DNA from: Micromonospora sp. CPCC 205371
GTDB taxonomy: Bacteria > Actinomycetota > Actinomycetes > Mycobacteriales > Micromonosporaceae
Direction: 5' to 3'
DNA length: 55,852 nt
NCBI RefSeq assembly: GCF_026130045.1
Contig: NZ_JAIBNX010000004.1
Span: forward strand, 64,273 to 120,124
Part shown: positions 36,030 through 44,870 of the stretch, in pieces
Position numbering within the stretch: position 1 is the first letter of the stretch
How the letters are laid out: each line of letters begins with the position of its first letter
Position numbers and translations under genes: made by a program
The notes under the pieces: model-generated
The model's input: the letters and a program-made list of their open reading frames with translations, nothing else
What the model was told of the DNA's origin: nothing
Database searches by the model: none

Positions 36030-36046
36030 TAGCACAGTCGTGTTAC
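36030..36046. promoter_or_regulatory. Tandem operator copy 2 (TAGCACAGTCGTGTTAC)
   Basis: Identical second copy of the element at 35999-36015. It overlaps the GTG at 36026-36028 region that could start the membrane protein, which argues for the later start at 36074. Confidence 0.75.
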
Positions 36047-36073
36047 AAAGATTCTGGAGGCAGCCTGCGCGCG

Positions 36074-37054
36074 TTGCTGCACAAGCGCAGCGTGTGGCTG
36101 ACCGCCATCGGCTGGCTCGCCGGCAACGTGGTGGTCCTGGCGGTGGCGGGAGACGCGCTCCCTTTCGACTGGCCGGCTGCGGCGAGCCGCACACCGGTCG
36201 GCCACCTGGTGGACGCCAACCTGGCCCTGGCGGAGGTGCTCCTGCTCACCGTGCTGACCTACCGGCTCACGCGCAGCCGGACGCCCCTCGACCTGGCCCA
36301 CCGCGCGCCGGAACGGTCGGTGGCCGCCGCGGAGACGCTGTTCCTGCTTCTCTACGGTGCTGCCGGGTTGGGGCTGGGCTTCGTCCTCGCCCGGCTCGCC
36401 GGATGGCACCCCTTCGGGCTTCATCTGGCCGGCTCGATCTACGGAACGCACGACCATGTCAGCCCCGCCGAGTCCATCGCCTGGGCGACCTACAACCTCG
36501 TCGTCTACGCGGTGGTGCCGCTTCTGTTCTTCCGGCGGCGCTACTCCGCCGAGGCGCTCAACCTCCGGTCGAGCGACCGCCGGGCCGACACCGTCCTCAT
36601 CGGCGTGGTCCTGGTGATCGAATCACTGGTCCAGATCGCCGTCCTCGCTCCAGGGATCTTCGAACTCAGCCCCGGTCAACTCCTTCTCGGGGCTCCTCTG
36701 ACCTTCACGCTGTACCTGGCCGGCGCGGTGCTACCGGCCATGATCTTCATCTACGCGATCCTGGTGCCGCGCTTCCTGCGACTGACCGGATCGACCGTGG
36801 CCACCGTGATATTCGGCGGTCTCACCTACACGGCGCTGCACATCTGGGACGCCTGGACGGTTTTCACCTCACCGGGCAACGCCGTCCTGTCGGTCGTCTT
36901 CCTGCTGTTGACCTACTTCGCGCCGGGGATGTTCAAGACGGTGCTCACGGTGCGGACCGGCAACGCCTGGGTTCACGTCTGGGCCTACCACGCACTGGCA
37001 CCACACACCCTCATCGACGCACCACACATGGTCCACGTCTTCCATCTCAAGTAG
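36074..37054 (+). CDS. Polytopic membrane protein of unknown function
   Basis: About 326 residues from TTG 36074, which has GGAGG 13 bases upstream. A GTG at 36026 would add 16 residues but starts at the operator repeat. Eight or so hydrophobic spans are visible (WLTAIGWLAGNVVVLAV, LFLLLYGAAGLGLGFVLA, VVYAVVPLLFF, LPAMIFIYAILVPRF and others), ending in a His-rich tail (HALAPHTLIDAPHMVHVFHLK). I do not recognise the family. Control by the adjacent TetR protein suggests a stress or efflux-like role, unproven. The gene is 35 bases upstream of the RibD-like gene. Confidence 0.75.
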   Translation: MLHKRSVWLTAIGWLAGNVVVLAVAGDALPFDWPAAASRTPVGHLVDANLALAEVLLLTVLTYRLTRSRTPLDLAHRAPERSVAAAETLFLLLYGAAGLGLGFVLARLAGWHPFGLHLAGSIYGTHDHVSPAESIAWATYNLVVYAVVPLLFFRRRYSAEALNLRSSDRRADTVLIGVVLVIESLVQIAVLAPGIFELSPGQLLLGAPLTFTLYLAGAVLPAMIFIYAILVPRFLRLTGSTVATVIFGGLTYTALHIWDAWTVFTSPGNAVLSVVFLLLTYFAPGMFKTVLTVRTGNAWVHVWAYHALAPHTLIDAPHMVHVFHLK

Positions 37055-37089
37055 CGGCACACCGCCATCACCAACGGAGGTCACCACCC

Positions 37090-37638
37090 ATGCGCAAGGT
37101 CATCGCTTCCGCCTACACCACCCTCGACGGGTATATCGACAACCCGCACCTGTGGTCGATGCAGCACAACAGCGAGGACGCCATGGAGTACGCGCTCAGG
37201 CTCACCCTCGGGTGCGACGCGCTGCTGCTCGGCCGCGTCACCTACGAGGGCATGGCTCAGGCGTGGCCGAGCATGGGCGGCAACCCCTACGCCGACCACA
37301 TCAACACCATCGCCAAGTACGCGGTCTCCGCCACCGTGGCCAAGCCCGCTGACTGGAGCAACTCGACGATCATCCCCGGTGACGATCTCGTCAGCGAGGT
37401 CACCAAGCTGAAGTCCCAGCCCGGCAACGACATCCTCACCTGGGGCTGCGGCCGGCTCACCGACGACCTCGCCAGGCATGGACTACTCGACGAGTACCGC
37501 ATCTGGATCTACCCCGTCATCAAGGGAGAGGGCCAACCCCTGTTCCGGCGCGACAGCGCGACCCCCGTGCACCTCACCGACACCACGACGTTCAGGTCCG
37601 GAGTCGTCGTGCTCACCTATCGCCCCATCGTCGCCTGA
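37090..37638 (+). CDS. Dihydrofolate reductase / RibD C-terminal-fold protein
   Basis: 182 residues, GGAGG eight bases before ATG. The family N-terminus MRKVIASAYTTLDGYIDNP, the central CDALLLGRVTYEGMAQAWP and the nucleotide-site ILTWGCGRLTDDLARHGLLDEYRIWIYPVIKGEG are characteristic of the actinobacterial DHFR-like proteins. These are small stand-alone NADPH-binding proteins of unsettled activity and are not true folate reductases. It is co-transcribed with the membrane protein. Confidence 0.9.
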   Translation: MRKVIASAYTTLDGYIDNPHLWSMQHNSEDAMEYALRLTLGCDALLLGRVTYEGMAQAWPSMGGNPYADHINTIAKYAVSATVAKPADWSNSTIIPGDDLVSEVTKLKSQPGNDILTWGCGRLTDDLARHGLLDEYRIWIYPVIKGEGQPLFRRDSATPVHLTDTTTFRSGVVVLTYRPIVA

Positions 37639-37678
37639 CGAACAGATGCCAAGGCCGGCACGTGCCTCCTAGGTCCGG

Positions 37679-38698
37679 TCAGCGACCGGCGGGCGGGGCG
37701 GTGCTCTGGCGGAGGGTGAGCGTGGTCGCCAGTTCGAGTCCCGCCTGCGGTGCCTTCTCGCCGCGCCCCAACGCGAGCGCCAGCTCCGTCGCCGCCACCG
37801 CCATCTCGGCCAGTGGTTGGTGGACTGTCGTCAGTGGAGGGTCGACCAACGCGGCGAGCGGCAGGTCGTCGAAGCCGACCACGCTCAGGTCCTCGGGTAT
37901 CCGCAGCCCGAGCGACCGCGCGGCCCGGTAGACACCGAACGCCTGCAAATCGTTGCTGGCGAAGATGGCGGTCGGGCGCCGCGGGCGGCTCAGCAGTGCG
38001 TGCGCCGCCACCCGGCCCTCCTCCTGGGTCAGGCCGGCGCGCACGATCAGGTCGGCGTCCACCGGCAGGCCGGCACCCTCGATCGCGGCCCGGTACCCGT
38101 CCAACCTGGCGCGGCAGCACAGAATCCGGTCGGGACCGGCGATCATCGCGATGTGGCGGTGCCCCAACTGGACCAGGTGCCGGGCGGCCGACCGGCCGCC
38201 GGTCCAGTTCGTCGCTCCCACGAAGGGCACGCCGTCGGGCAGCTCGGCCGTCGGGTCGAAGACCACGTACGGGATGCCGCGGGCGGACAGCTGGGCGCGT
38301 TGGTCGTCGGACAGCTGGGCCACGGTCACCACGCAGTCCGGGCGGCGGGAGATGGCGTCGTCGATCCAGTAGTGGATGGTGTTGCGTTCCGGGCCGAACT
38401 CCGTCAACACCACACCGACCCGCTGTTCGCGGGCCACCTGCTCCACGCCGCGGATAATTTCGACGCCCCACATGTGGGTCAGCTCGTCGAACACCAGCTC
38501 CATCATGTTGCTGCGCTGTACCGGCTTACGGTAGCCGTACCGGCTGATCAGCGCCTCGACACGCGCTCGGGTGGCCGCGGCCACGCCGGAGCGCCCGTTG
38601 ATCACCTTGGAGACCGTCGGGACGGACACCCCGGCCGACTCGGCGATGTAGGAGATCGTCACCGGCGCGGCCGGGTCGACGCCCTCGGCCTCTGACAC
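37679..38698 (-). CDS. LacI-family repressor of the GH43/GH5 locus
   Basis: 339 residues from a GTG with GGAGGAG seven bases upstream. The helix-turn-helix reads ISYIAESAGVSVPTVSKVINGRSGVAAATRARVEALI, followed by a ligand domain (PTAIFASNDLQAFGVYRAARSLGLRIPEDLSVVGFDDLP). It lies 16 bases downstream of the GH43 gene, as a coupled last gene of that operon. Its likely targets are the GAAASTTTC boxes on both sides of the GH43/GH5 promoter region and possibly at the LPMO and GH-A operons. Similar LacI proteins control xylan genes in streptomycetes. Confidence 0.9.
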   Translation of the reverse strand: MSEAEGVDPAAPVTISYIAESAGVSVPTVSKVINGRSGVAAATRARVEALISRYGYRKPVQRSNMMELVFDELTHMWGVEIIRGVEQVAREQRVGVVLTEFGPERNTIHYWIDDAISRRPDCVVTVAQLSDDQRAQLSARGIPYVVFDPTAELPDGVPFVGATNWTGGRSAARHLVQLGHRHIAMIAGPDRILCCRARLDGYRAAIEGAGLPVDADLIVRAGLTQEEGRVAAHALLSRPRRPTAIFASNDLQAFGVYRAARSLGLRIPEDLSVVGFDDLPLAALVDPPLTTVHQPLAEMAVAATELALALGRGEKAPQAGLELATTLTLRQSTAPPAGR

Positions 38699-38714
38699 CT
38701 TGTGTCTCCTCCCC

Positions 38715-40220
38715 TTATACGACAGGCTCGTCGTCGAACCAGTCGAAGTGGACAGTGCCCGCGGCGGCGTACATGCCGAAGACCCGACCGGTGAAGCCGC
38801 CGGCCACCTCCGTCGACAGGTAGCGGCCGTCGAGCTCGGCCAGCACGTCGAACTCACCCCGGCCGTCCTCGATACCGAGGTACAGCCGATCCGGCTCGGC
38901 CCGCGGATGCCAGCCGTCCAACCCCGTGACGTCGATGCGCAGCCGGATCGGCCCGGCCGCCACGGAGCGGGTGCCGACCGTCGGGCGCACCGGCCCCGTG
39001 CGCGCCATCACCCGTACCTCCTCGCCGTCCACCTCGATCTCGTAGTGATGCTGCTCGTCGAGGCGTACCGCCAATCCTCCGGACCCGTGCGTGGGGTCGA
39101 TCAGCACACGGATACGGCAGGACAGGTGCTGCTGGCGGCGGCCGACGAACGTGACGTCGGGGTCGTCGAGCGACCCGCCGCGGGCGTGCAGGGTCAGCCA
39201 GCCCGGCCGGTCCGTCAGCGACCAGCAGTCGTCGGGCCGGGACCGCAGCGAGACCCAGCGCGGGTGCAGCCTCTCCGCGTCGAAGTCGTCCCGCGTGGAT
39301 GGTGACGTCACGGGGTGCGGCGGCCACCCCGGCGCCGCCATCGCCGGCGCGAGGTCGCCGACCACCGGCCAGCCGTCCGCCCACGCGACGGGTGCCAGGA
39401 AGGTCTCCCTGCCCAGGACGTGCCAGCCGGGCGTGCCGCCGCGCGGTCGGACGCCCAGCAGCACCATCCACCACGAACCGTCGGGGGCCTGGACGAGATC
39501 GCCGTGGCCGGTGTTCTGGATCGGCCGGTTGGTGCCGCGATGGGTGAGGATCGGGTTGGCCGGGCACGGCTCGAACGGGCCGTCCGGCGCCGGCGCGCGG
39601 GCGATCGAGACGGCGTGGCCGCGCTCGGTGCCGCCCTCGGCGATCAGCAGGTACCAGTGGTCGCCGATCCGGTACAGGTGCGGGGCTTCCGGCGCTTGGG
39701 CACCGGGCGCGCCGGACCACAACCGGCGCGGCTGTTCGAGCGGCTTCCCGGTGTGGGGGTCGATGCGCACCTGGTGGATGCCGGCGAAGGTGCACCAGCA
39801 GTTGCCGTCGTCGTCCCAGACCAGGTCGGGGTCGATGCCGACGCCGGGCACGTGGATCGGCTCGGACCAGGGTCCGGCGGCGTCGGTGGCGGTAAAGATC
39901 ATCGTGCCGCCGCCGGGTGCGACGTTGGTGGTGATCAGCCAGAAGCGGCCGTCGTGGTGGCGCAGGGTCGGGGCGTAGACGCCGCCGGAGGAAGGGGTGT
40001 CCGCCGGCAGGCACAGCTGGCTGGGCCGGTCGAGAGCGTTGCCGATCTGCTCCCAGTGCACCAGGTCGCGGCTGTGGAAGATGGGCACGCCCGGGAAGTA
40101 CTCGAAGCTGGAGCAGGCCAGGTAGTAGTCCTCGCCGACCCGGCACACGCTCGGGTCGGGGTGCATGCCGGGAATCACGGGATTAGCGAACGCACAGTCG
40201 AGCCAGCCGGCCGCGCTCAC
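38715..40220 (-). CDS. GH43 beta-xylosidase / alpha-L-arabinofuranosidase-type enzyme, cytoplasmic
   Basis: 501 residues from a GTG with AGGAGG eight bases upstream; no signal peptide. The five-bladed propeller has catalytic base Asp22 (HPDPS), pKa-tuning Asp130 (GIDPDLVW) and acid Glu178 (APEAPHLY). The C-terminal 200 residues form the beta-sandwich often fused to GH43 (DUF1349-like). It should process imported oligosaccharide side chains, such as xylose or arabinose on xyloglucan or arabinoxylan fragments. It is divergent from the GH5/importer operon and has a GAAACTTTC box 20 bases upstream of the start codon. Confidence 0.92.
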   Translation of the reverse strand: MSAAGWLDCAFANPVIPGMHPDPSVCRVGEDYYLACSSFEYFPGVPIFHSRDLVHWEQIGNALDRPSQLCLPADTPSSGGVYAPTLRHHDGRFWLITTNVAPGGGTMIFTATDAAGPWSEPIHVPGVGIDPDLVWDDDGNCWCTFAGIHQVRIDPHTGKPLEQPRRLWSGAPGAQAPEAPHLYRIGDHWYLLIAEGGTERGHAVSIARAPAPDGPFEPCPANPILTHRGTNRPIQNTGHGDLVQAPDGSWWMVLLGVRPRGGTPGWHVLGRETFLAPVAWADGWPVVGDLAPAMAAPGWPPHPVTSPSTRDDFDAERLHPRWVSLRSRPDDCWSLTDRPGWLTLHARGGSLDDPDVTFVGRRQQHLSCRIRVLIDPTHGSGGLAVRLDEQHHYEIEVDGEEVRVMARTGPVRPTVGTRSVAAGPIRLRIDVTGLDGWHPRAEPDRLYLGIEDGRGEFDVLAELDGRYLSTEVAGGFTGRVFGMYAAAGTVHFDWFDDEPVV

Positions 40221-40240
40221 AATGACGTCCTCCTGCGCTC

Positions 40241-40249
40241 GAAACTTTC
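40241..40249. promoter_or_regulatory. GAAACTTTC box of the GH43-lacI operon
   Basis: Palindromic box (with 5' C) 20 bases upstream of the GH43 start codon, at a position that would overlap the transcription start. It belongs to the recurring GAAASTTTC set. Confidence 0.65.
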
Positions 40250-40401
40250 TAGACCCTGCCCGTCACGCTTTCTGGGCGGAGCGTAGTGAAGATCAGTGAT
40301 GCCGTCAACGGCGGTTAGCTCTCCTGAGCTGCATCCCTTGCGAGCACCAAGCTCCTCTAGCTGTCGACGTCGCTCTATGCTACGTTTCTCGGCACACCAG
40401 C

Positions 40402-40410
40402 GAAAGTTTC
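40402..40410. promoter_or_regulatory. GAAAGTTTC box of the GH5-importer operon
   Basis: Palindromic box embedded in a longer partly symmetrical context (ACCAGCGAAAGTTTCTGGT), 76 bases before the GH5 start codon in the 266-base divergent region. Confidence 0.65.
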
Positions 40411-40459
40411 TGGTGCTCAGCCCGTCCCATCATGCGTGGTTGAGCCCCGGCCTCTGCTT

Positions 40460-40471
40460 CGAAGCGTTTCG
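40460..40471. promoter_or_regulatory. CGAAGCGTTTCG dyad before the GH5 start
   Basis: A 12-base near-palindrome (one mismatched pair) that ends just ahead of the AGGAG ribosome site of the GH5 gene. It looks like a degenerate second copy of the CGAAA/TTTCG theme, giving this promoter a pair of sites. Confidence 0.45.
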
Positions 40472-40486
40472 ACAGGAGAGTGCATC

Positions 40487-42223
40487 GTGTTGATACGACC
40501 CGTTCGCATACTGGCGGCGCTCGCGCTGGCGATCACACTGACGCCCGCCGTGCCAGCCGCCGCCGCACCGCCGGCACCGCCCAGCGCCCCGGCCGCCCGC
40601 AGCATCGTGGCCGCCATGCAGCCCGGCTGGGGTATGGGCAACACCTACGACGCCATCGGCGCCGACGAGACCGCCTGGGGCAATCCCCCGGTCACCCGGG
40701 CGCTGCTGAAGAAGGTCCGCTCGGAAGGGTTCAAGAGCGTCCGCATCCCGGTGACCTGGGAAGGACAGGGTCGCCAGGGCGGGGCGCCCGGCTACACGAT
40801 CGACCCCGCGTGGCTCGCCAAGGTGCGCCAGAGCGTCGACTGGGCCCTCGCCGAGGGTCTCTACGTAATGATCAACCTGCACCACGACTCGTGGATGTGG
40901 ATCAACCAGTACCCGACCAACCGGGATGCGGTCCTCGCCCGGTACACCGCGACCTGGACCCAGCTCGCGGCGGCGTTCCGCGACTACTCGAACCGGCTCA
41001 CGTTCGAGAGCATCAACGAGCCACAGTTCGCCGGGACGTCCGGCGACGAGCAGAACTACCAGGTGCTGCACGAACTCAACGCCGAGTTCCACCGGATCGT
41101 ACGGGCATCCGGCGGTGCCAACGCCAAGCGACTGCTGGTGCTGCCCACGCTGTACACCAACGCGGACCAGCCCCGGCTGGACGCGCTCGCGGCGAGCCTC
41201 ACCGCGCTGGGCGACCCCATGGTCGCCACGACCGTCCACTTCTACGGGTTCTGGCCGTTCAGCGTGAACATCGCCAACTTCACCCGCTTCGACGAACGCT
41301 CCATAGAGGACCTCACCGGCACGTTCGACCGCGTCTACAACACGTTCGTGGCGGCCGGCATCCCGGTCATCCTGGGCGAGTACGCGCTGTTCGGCATCGA
41401 CCCGAACTTCCCCGGCATCGTCGAGCGCGGCGAGATGCGCAAGTTCTTCGAGTACCTCGGCTACTACGCCCGGCTACGCAAGGTCACCACGGTGATCTGG
41501 GACGCCGGCCAGTTCCTGAACCGCCGGACCCTCGAATGGCGGGACCCCGAACTGTTCGCCCAGATCAAGTCGAGCTGGACCACCCGCTCCGGCACGGCCT
41601 CGACCGACCTGGTGTTCAGCTCCCGGTCGAGCGAGATCACGAGCAAGACGCTCACCATCAACGAGAACGGCACCAACTTCCAGGGACTGCGACACGGCAA
41701 CCGCACCCTGCGCAAAGGCACGGACTACACCGTCTCCGGCGACCAGCTCACGCTGAGCGCCGCCCTCCTGACCGAGCTGTCAGGCAGCCGCGAATACGGG
41801 GTCAACGCCACACTGGAGGCACGCTTCTCCCGCGGCGTCCCGTGGCGGATCGACATCATCACGCAGGACACCCCGGTGCTGTCGGACGCGACCGGGACCA
41901 CCACCACCTGCGACGCCGACCCGTGGCGCAACTGCCTCGCCATCCCCACCGACTTCCGCGGTGATGTGCTGTCCACCATGGAGGCCCGGTACGGCGACGG
42001 AAGCAACGCCGGCCCCGCCAGTTGGACCTCGTACCAGCAGTACGGCGCCGCCTTCTGGGCGGACCTGCCCAACAACGCCATCAACCTGACCCCCGGGTTC
42101 TTCAATTCACTCACCGACGGCTCGCGGGTCACCCTCACCTTCCACTTCTGGAGCGGCGCCACGGTGACCTACCACGTCACCAAGTCGGGAACCTCCATCA
42201 CCGGCACGAAGGGACAACCATGA
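40487..42223 (+). CDS. Secreted GH5-X2-CBM46 endo-beta-glucanase/xyloglucanase
   Basis: 578 residues from a GTG with AGGAG eight bases upstream. The signal peptide ends about AAAA. GH5 catalytic domain (about 35-400) with acid/base Glu178 in INEPQF and nucleophile Glu298 in ILGEYALF, then X2/Ig-like (SKTLTINENGTNF) and CBM46-like (VTLTFHFWSGATVTYHVTKSG) domains. It is a close paralogue of the GH5 at 17832-19943 but has no CBM2 and no linker. Its stop overlaps the start of the binding-protein gene (ATGA), so a secreted depolymerase is translationally coupled to an importer. Xyloglucan or beta-glucan is the likely polymer. Confidence 0.92.
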   Translation: MLIRPVRILAALALAITLTPAVPAAAAPPAPPSAPAARSIVAAMQPGWGMGNTYDAIGADETAWGNPPVTRALLKKVRSEGFKSVRIPVTWEGQGRQGGAPGYTIDPAWLAKVRQSVDWALAEGLYVMINLHHDSWMWINQYPTNRDAVLARYTATWTQLAAAFRDYSNRLTFESINEPQFAGTSGDEQNYQVLHELNAEFHRIVRASGGANAKRLLVLPTLYTNADQPRLDALAASLTALGDPMVATTVHFYGFWPFSVNIANFTRFDERSIEDLTGTFDRVYNTFVAAGIPVILGEYALFGIDPNFPGIVERGEMRKFFEYLGYYARLRKVTTVIWDAGQFLNRRTLEWRDPELFAQIKSSWTTRSGTASTDLVFSSRSSEITSKTLTINENGTNFQGLRHGNRTLRKGTDYTVSGDQLTLSAALLTELSGSREYGVNATLEARFSRGVPWRIDIITQDTPVLSDATGTTTTCDADPWRNCLAIPTDFRGDVLSTMEARYGDGSNAGPASWTSYQQYGAAFWADLPNNAINLTPGFFNSLTDGSRVTLTFHFWSGATVTYHVTKSGTSITGTKGQP

Positions 42224-43878
42224 CGACTTCGAGACGCAAATTCCTTGGACTGCTAGGGCTCAGCGCCGCGGCGACCGCCGGCGGGCCGCTGCTGGCCGGA
42301 TGCAGCGAGAAACCGACCTCCTCGGGCGGCTCCGAAAACCTCGACAAGTTCGCCAACCTCCTGCCGACGCACAAGGACCTGGCGTCGAACATCCCCCCGG
42401 ACATCACCGGCACCCGCCCGGTGCCCGACGGCTACACCAAGTACCCCAGCACCCTCATCGACGCGATCACCGACAAGCCCGGCACCAGCGGCAAGGAAAT
42501 CACGGCGATGACGCCGGTGTGGGGCCCAGCACCGCCGGGGATCGGCCAGAGCGCTTACCTGACGGCGGTCAACGCCGAGCTCGGCGTACCGGTCAACTTC
42601 ACCACCCAGGACGGAGTCACGTACGCGGACAAGCTCAACGCGATGCTGGGCGCGCGGGACGTGCCCGAGCTGCTGTGCGTGCCGGGCTGGGAGGTAGCCA
42701 AGATCCCGCGCTTCTCCGAGGCGGTCAATGCGCTTTTCGAGGACCTCACCGACCACCTCAAGGGCGACACGGTCGGCGCGTACCCGATGCTCGCGTCCTA
42801 TCCGACCGCGGCCTGGCGCCACGCCGTCTGGAACCAGCGGCTGATGGCCGTGCCCAACCCCACTGACGGGCCGTTCCCCTGGGCGCTGTTCACGCGCAAA
42901 GACCTGCTCGACGACCGCGGCCTGACCATCCCGAAGAGCCTGGACGAGTTGCTCACCATGGCCAAGCAGGTGACCGACCCGGCCAAGAAGGTGTGGGCGT
43001 TCGACGACATCTTCCCGATGATCCAGATCTATCACAAGGTGCCCGGCTCCCAGTTCGGCTGGCGGCTAAAGGCCGACAAGACGCCGGAGTTCAAGTACGA
43101 GACGCCGGAGTACCGCCAAGCGCTCGAGGTGATGGCGAACATCTACAAGGACGGGCTGGTCCACCCCGACATCGTGGCCAGCAAGGGCGCCGACGCCGGC
43201 CTGCTGTTCGCGCAGGCTGGCAGCATCATCTTCAAGATGGCCGGCGTCGGCTTCTGGCAGGGGGCGCAGGCCGAGCACCAGAAGGTCAACCCGAAGCTGA
43301 ACATCCAGGCCGTGCCGGTCTTCTCGGCCACCGGCGGAGAACCGCAGATGTGGCGCGCCGACGCGCCGACCTCCTACACGTTCATCAGGAAGGGTGCTGG
43401 CAAGGAGCGGGTGGAGGAGCTGCTGCGCGTCATCAACTGGTGCTCGGCCCCGCTGGGCACCCAGGAGGCGCAGCTACGCGACTACGGGATCGAGGGCAGG
43501 CACCACACCAAGACCCCGAACGGACCGGTCAAGACCGACCTCGCCTTCAAGGAGATCGCCAACCAGTACTACTTCATCAGCGGTCGCAACCCGACGATCG
43601 GGCCGTTCCCGGACACTCCGAACTACGTACGGGACCTGCTGACCTGGTCCAACGAGACGGTCAAGTACCTCGAGCCGGACCCCTGGGAAGGGCTGAAGAT
43701 CGAGATGCCGGACAAGTTCAAGGCTTTCGCCGTGCCGGGCGAGGAAAAGTTCCTCGACGTGGTCCGGGGCCGACGCCCTCTGTCCGATGTGGACTCCATC
43801 GTCCAGGAGTGGAAGGCCAACGGCGGCGAGGAGGCGCGCGAGCTGCTCGCCAAGTCGCTCTCTGAGGCTGGGAAATGA
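42220..43878 (+). CDS. Oligosaccharide-binding Tat lipoprotein of ABC transporter (LplA-like)
   Basis: 552 residues. The N-terminus SRRKFLGLLGL is a Tat motif, and LLAGC the lipobox. The size and blocks (DGVTYADKLNAMLGARDVPELLCVPGW, WALFTRKDLLDDRGLTIPKSLDELL) match the large LplA/family 1 binding proteins used for oligosaccharides from pectin, xyloglucan or other plant polymers in Gram-positive bacteria. Its start overlaps the GH5 stop. It should capture the fragments that the GH5 releases. Confidence 0.92.
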   Translation: MTTSRRKFLGLLGLSAAATAGGPLLAGCSEKPTSSGGSENLDKFANLLPTHKDLASNIPPDITGTRPVPDGYTKYPSTLIDAITDKPGTSGKEITAMTPVWGPAPPGIGQSAYLTAVNAELGVPVNFTTQDGVTYADKLNAMLGARDVPELLCVPGWEVAKIPRFSEAVNALFEDLTDHLKGDTVGAYPMLASYPTAAWRHAVWNQRLMAVPNPTDGPFPWALFTRKDLLDDRGLTIPKSLDELLTMAKQVTDPAKKVWAFDDIFPMIQIYHKVPGSQFGWRLKADKTPEFKYETPEYRQALEVMANIYKDGLVHPDIVASKGADAGLLFAQAGSIIFKMAGVGFWQGAQAEHQKVNPKLNIQAVPVFSATGGEPQMWRADAPTSYTFIRKGAGKERVEELLRVINWCSAPLGTQEAQLRDYGIEGRHHTKTPNGPVKTDLAFKEIANQYYFISGRNPTIGPFPDTPNYVRDLLTWSNETVKYLEPDPWEGLKIEMPDKFKAFAVPGEEKFLDVVRGRRPLSDVDSIVQEWKANGGEEARELLAKSLSEAGK

Positions 43879-44870
43879 AAACCCTCGAAGCCACCGTCGC
43901 GTCCGGGGCCCGGCGGACCCCGGCGCGCGGGCCTGGGCGCCCCCACACCCCCCTTCCGGTTCGCCCGGGGCGCGACTGGCAGCTGCTGGTGATGGTGGCA
44001 CCTGGCTTCCTTATCCTGTTCGTCTTCAGCTATGTGCCGATCCTCGGCAACGTCATCGCCTTCCAGGACTACAACCCCTACGTGGGCGACAACCCACTGG
44101 ATGCCTTCCTGCAAAGCGAATGGATCGGCTTCGGCCAGTTCCAGCTGCTCTTCGAGGACCCCGCGTTCTGGCACGCGTTGCGCAACACCATCGCGATCAC
44201 GGCGTTCCAGCTCGTATTCTTCTTCCCCCTGCCGATCCTGCTGGCGATCATGTTGCACAGCCTGCTGTCCAGCAAGCTGCGCGGCTTCATCCAGACCGTC
44301 GTGTACCTGCCGCACTTCTTCAGCTGGGTGCTGGTGGTCACGTTCTTCGTGCAGATGCTCGGCGGCGCCGGCCTGCTGGCCCAGACCATGCGGGAGGCCG
44401 GGATTCAGCCGTGGAGCATCATGACCAACCCGGACACCTTCATCATCCTGGTCACCGCCGAGGCGGTGTGGAAAGACATCGGCTGGGGCACGATCGTCTT
44501 CCTCGCCGCACTGTCCACTATCGACCAGAATCTCTACGAGGCGGCCGCTGCCGACGGCGCCGGCCGGTGGCGCCGAATGTGGCACATCACCCTGCCCGGC
44601 CTGCGCCCGGTGATCGTCCTGCTGCTCATCCTCCGGCTGGGCGACGCACTCTCGGTGGGCTTCGAACAGTTCATGCTGCAACGCGAGGCCGTCGGCCGCG
44701 AAGCGTCGGAGGTGCTCGACACCTTCGTCTACTACTTCTCCATCGCCACCGGCAACTACGGGTACGGCGCCGCGGCCGGCCTGTTCAAGGCCGCCATCGG
44801 GCTGTGCCTCATCCTTGCCGCGAACAAGGTGGCGCACCGCCTCGGCGAGCAAGGGATCTACGCGAAGTGA
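43875..44870 (+). CDS. Oligosaccharide ABC transporter permease (LplB type)
   Basis: 331 residues, ATG overlapping the binding-protein stop. Six spans, an LplB-like opening FSYVPILGNVIAFQDYNPY, the PHFFSWV segment, and EAA loop EAAAADGAGRWRRMWHITL. It pairs with the next gene. No ATPase gene is in the operon. Confidence 0.94.
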   Translation: MKTLEATVASGARRTPARGPGRPHTPLPVRPGRDWQLLVMVAPGFLILFVFSYVPILGNVIAFQDYNPYVGDNPLDAFLQSEWIGFGQFQLLFEDPAFWHALRNTIAITAFQLVFFFPLPILLAIMLHSLLSSKLRGFIQTVVYLPHFFSWVLVVTFFVQMLGGAGLLAQTMREAGIQPWSIMTNPDTFIILVTAEAVWKDIGWGTIVFLAALSTIDQNLYEAAAADGAGRWRRMWHITLPGLRPVIVLLLILRLGDALSVGFEQFMLQREAVGREASEVLDTFVYYFSIATGNYGYGAAAGLFKAAIGLCLILAANKVAHRLGEQGIYAK

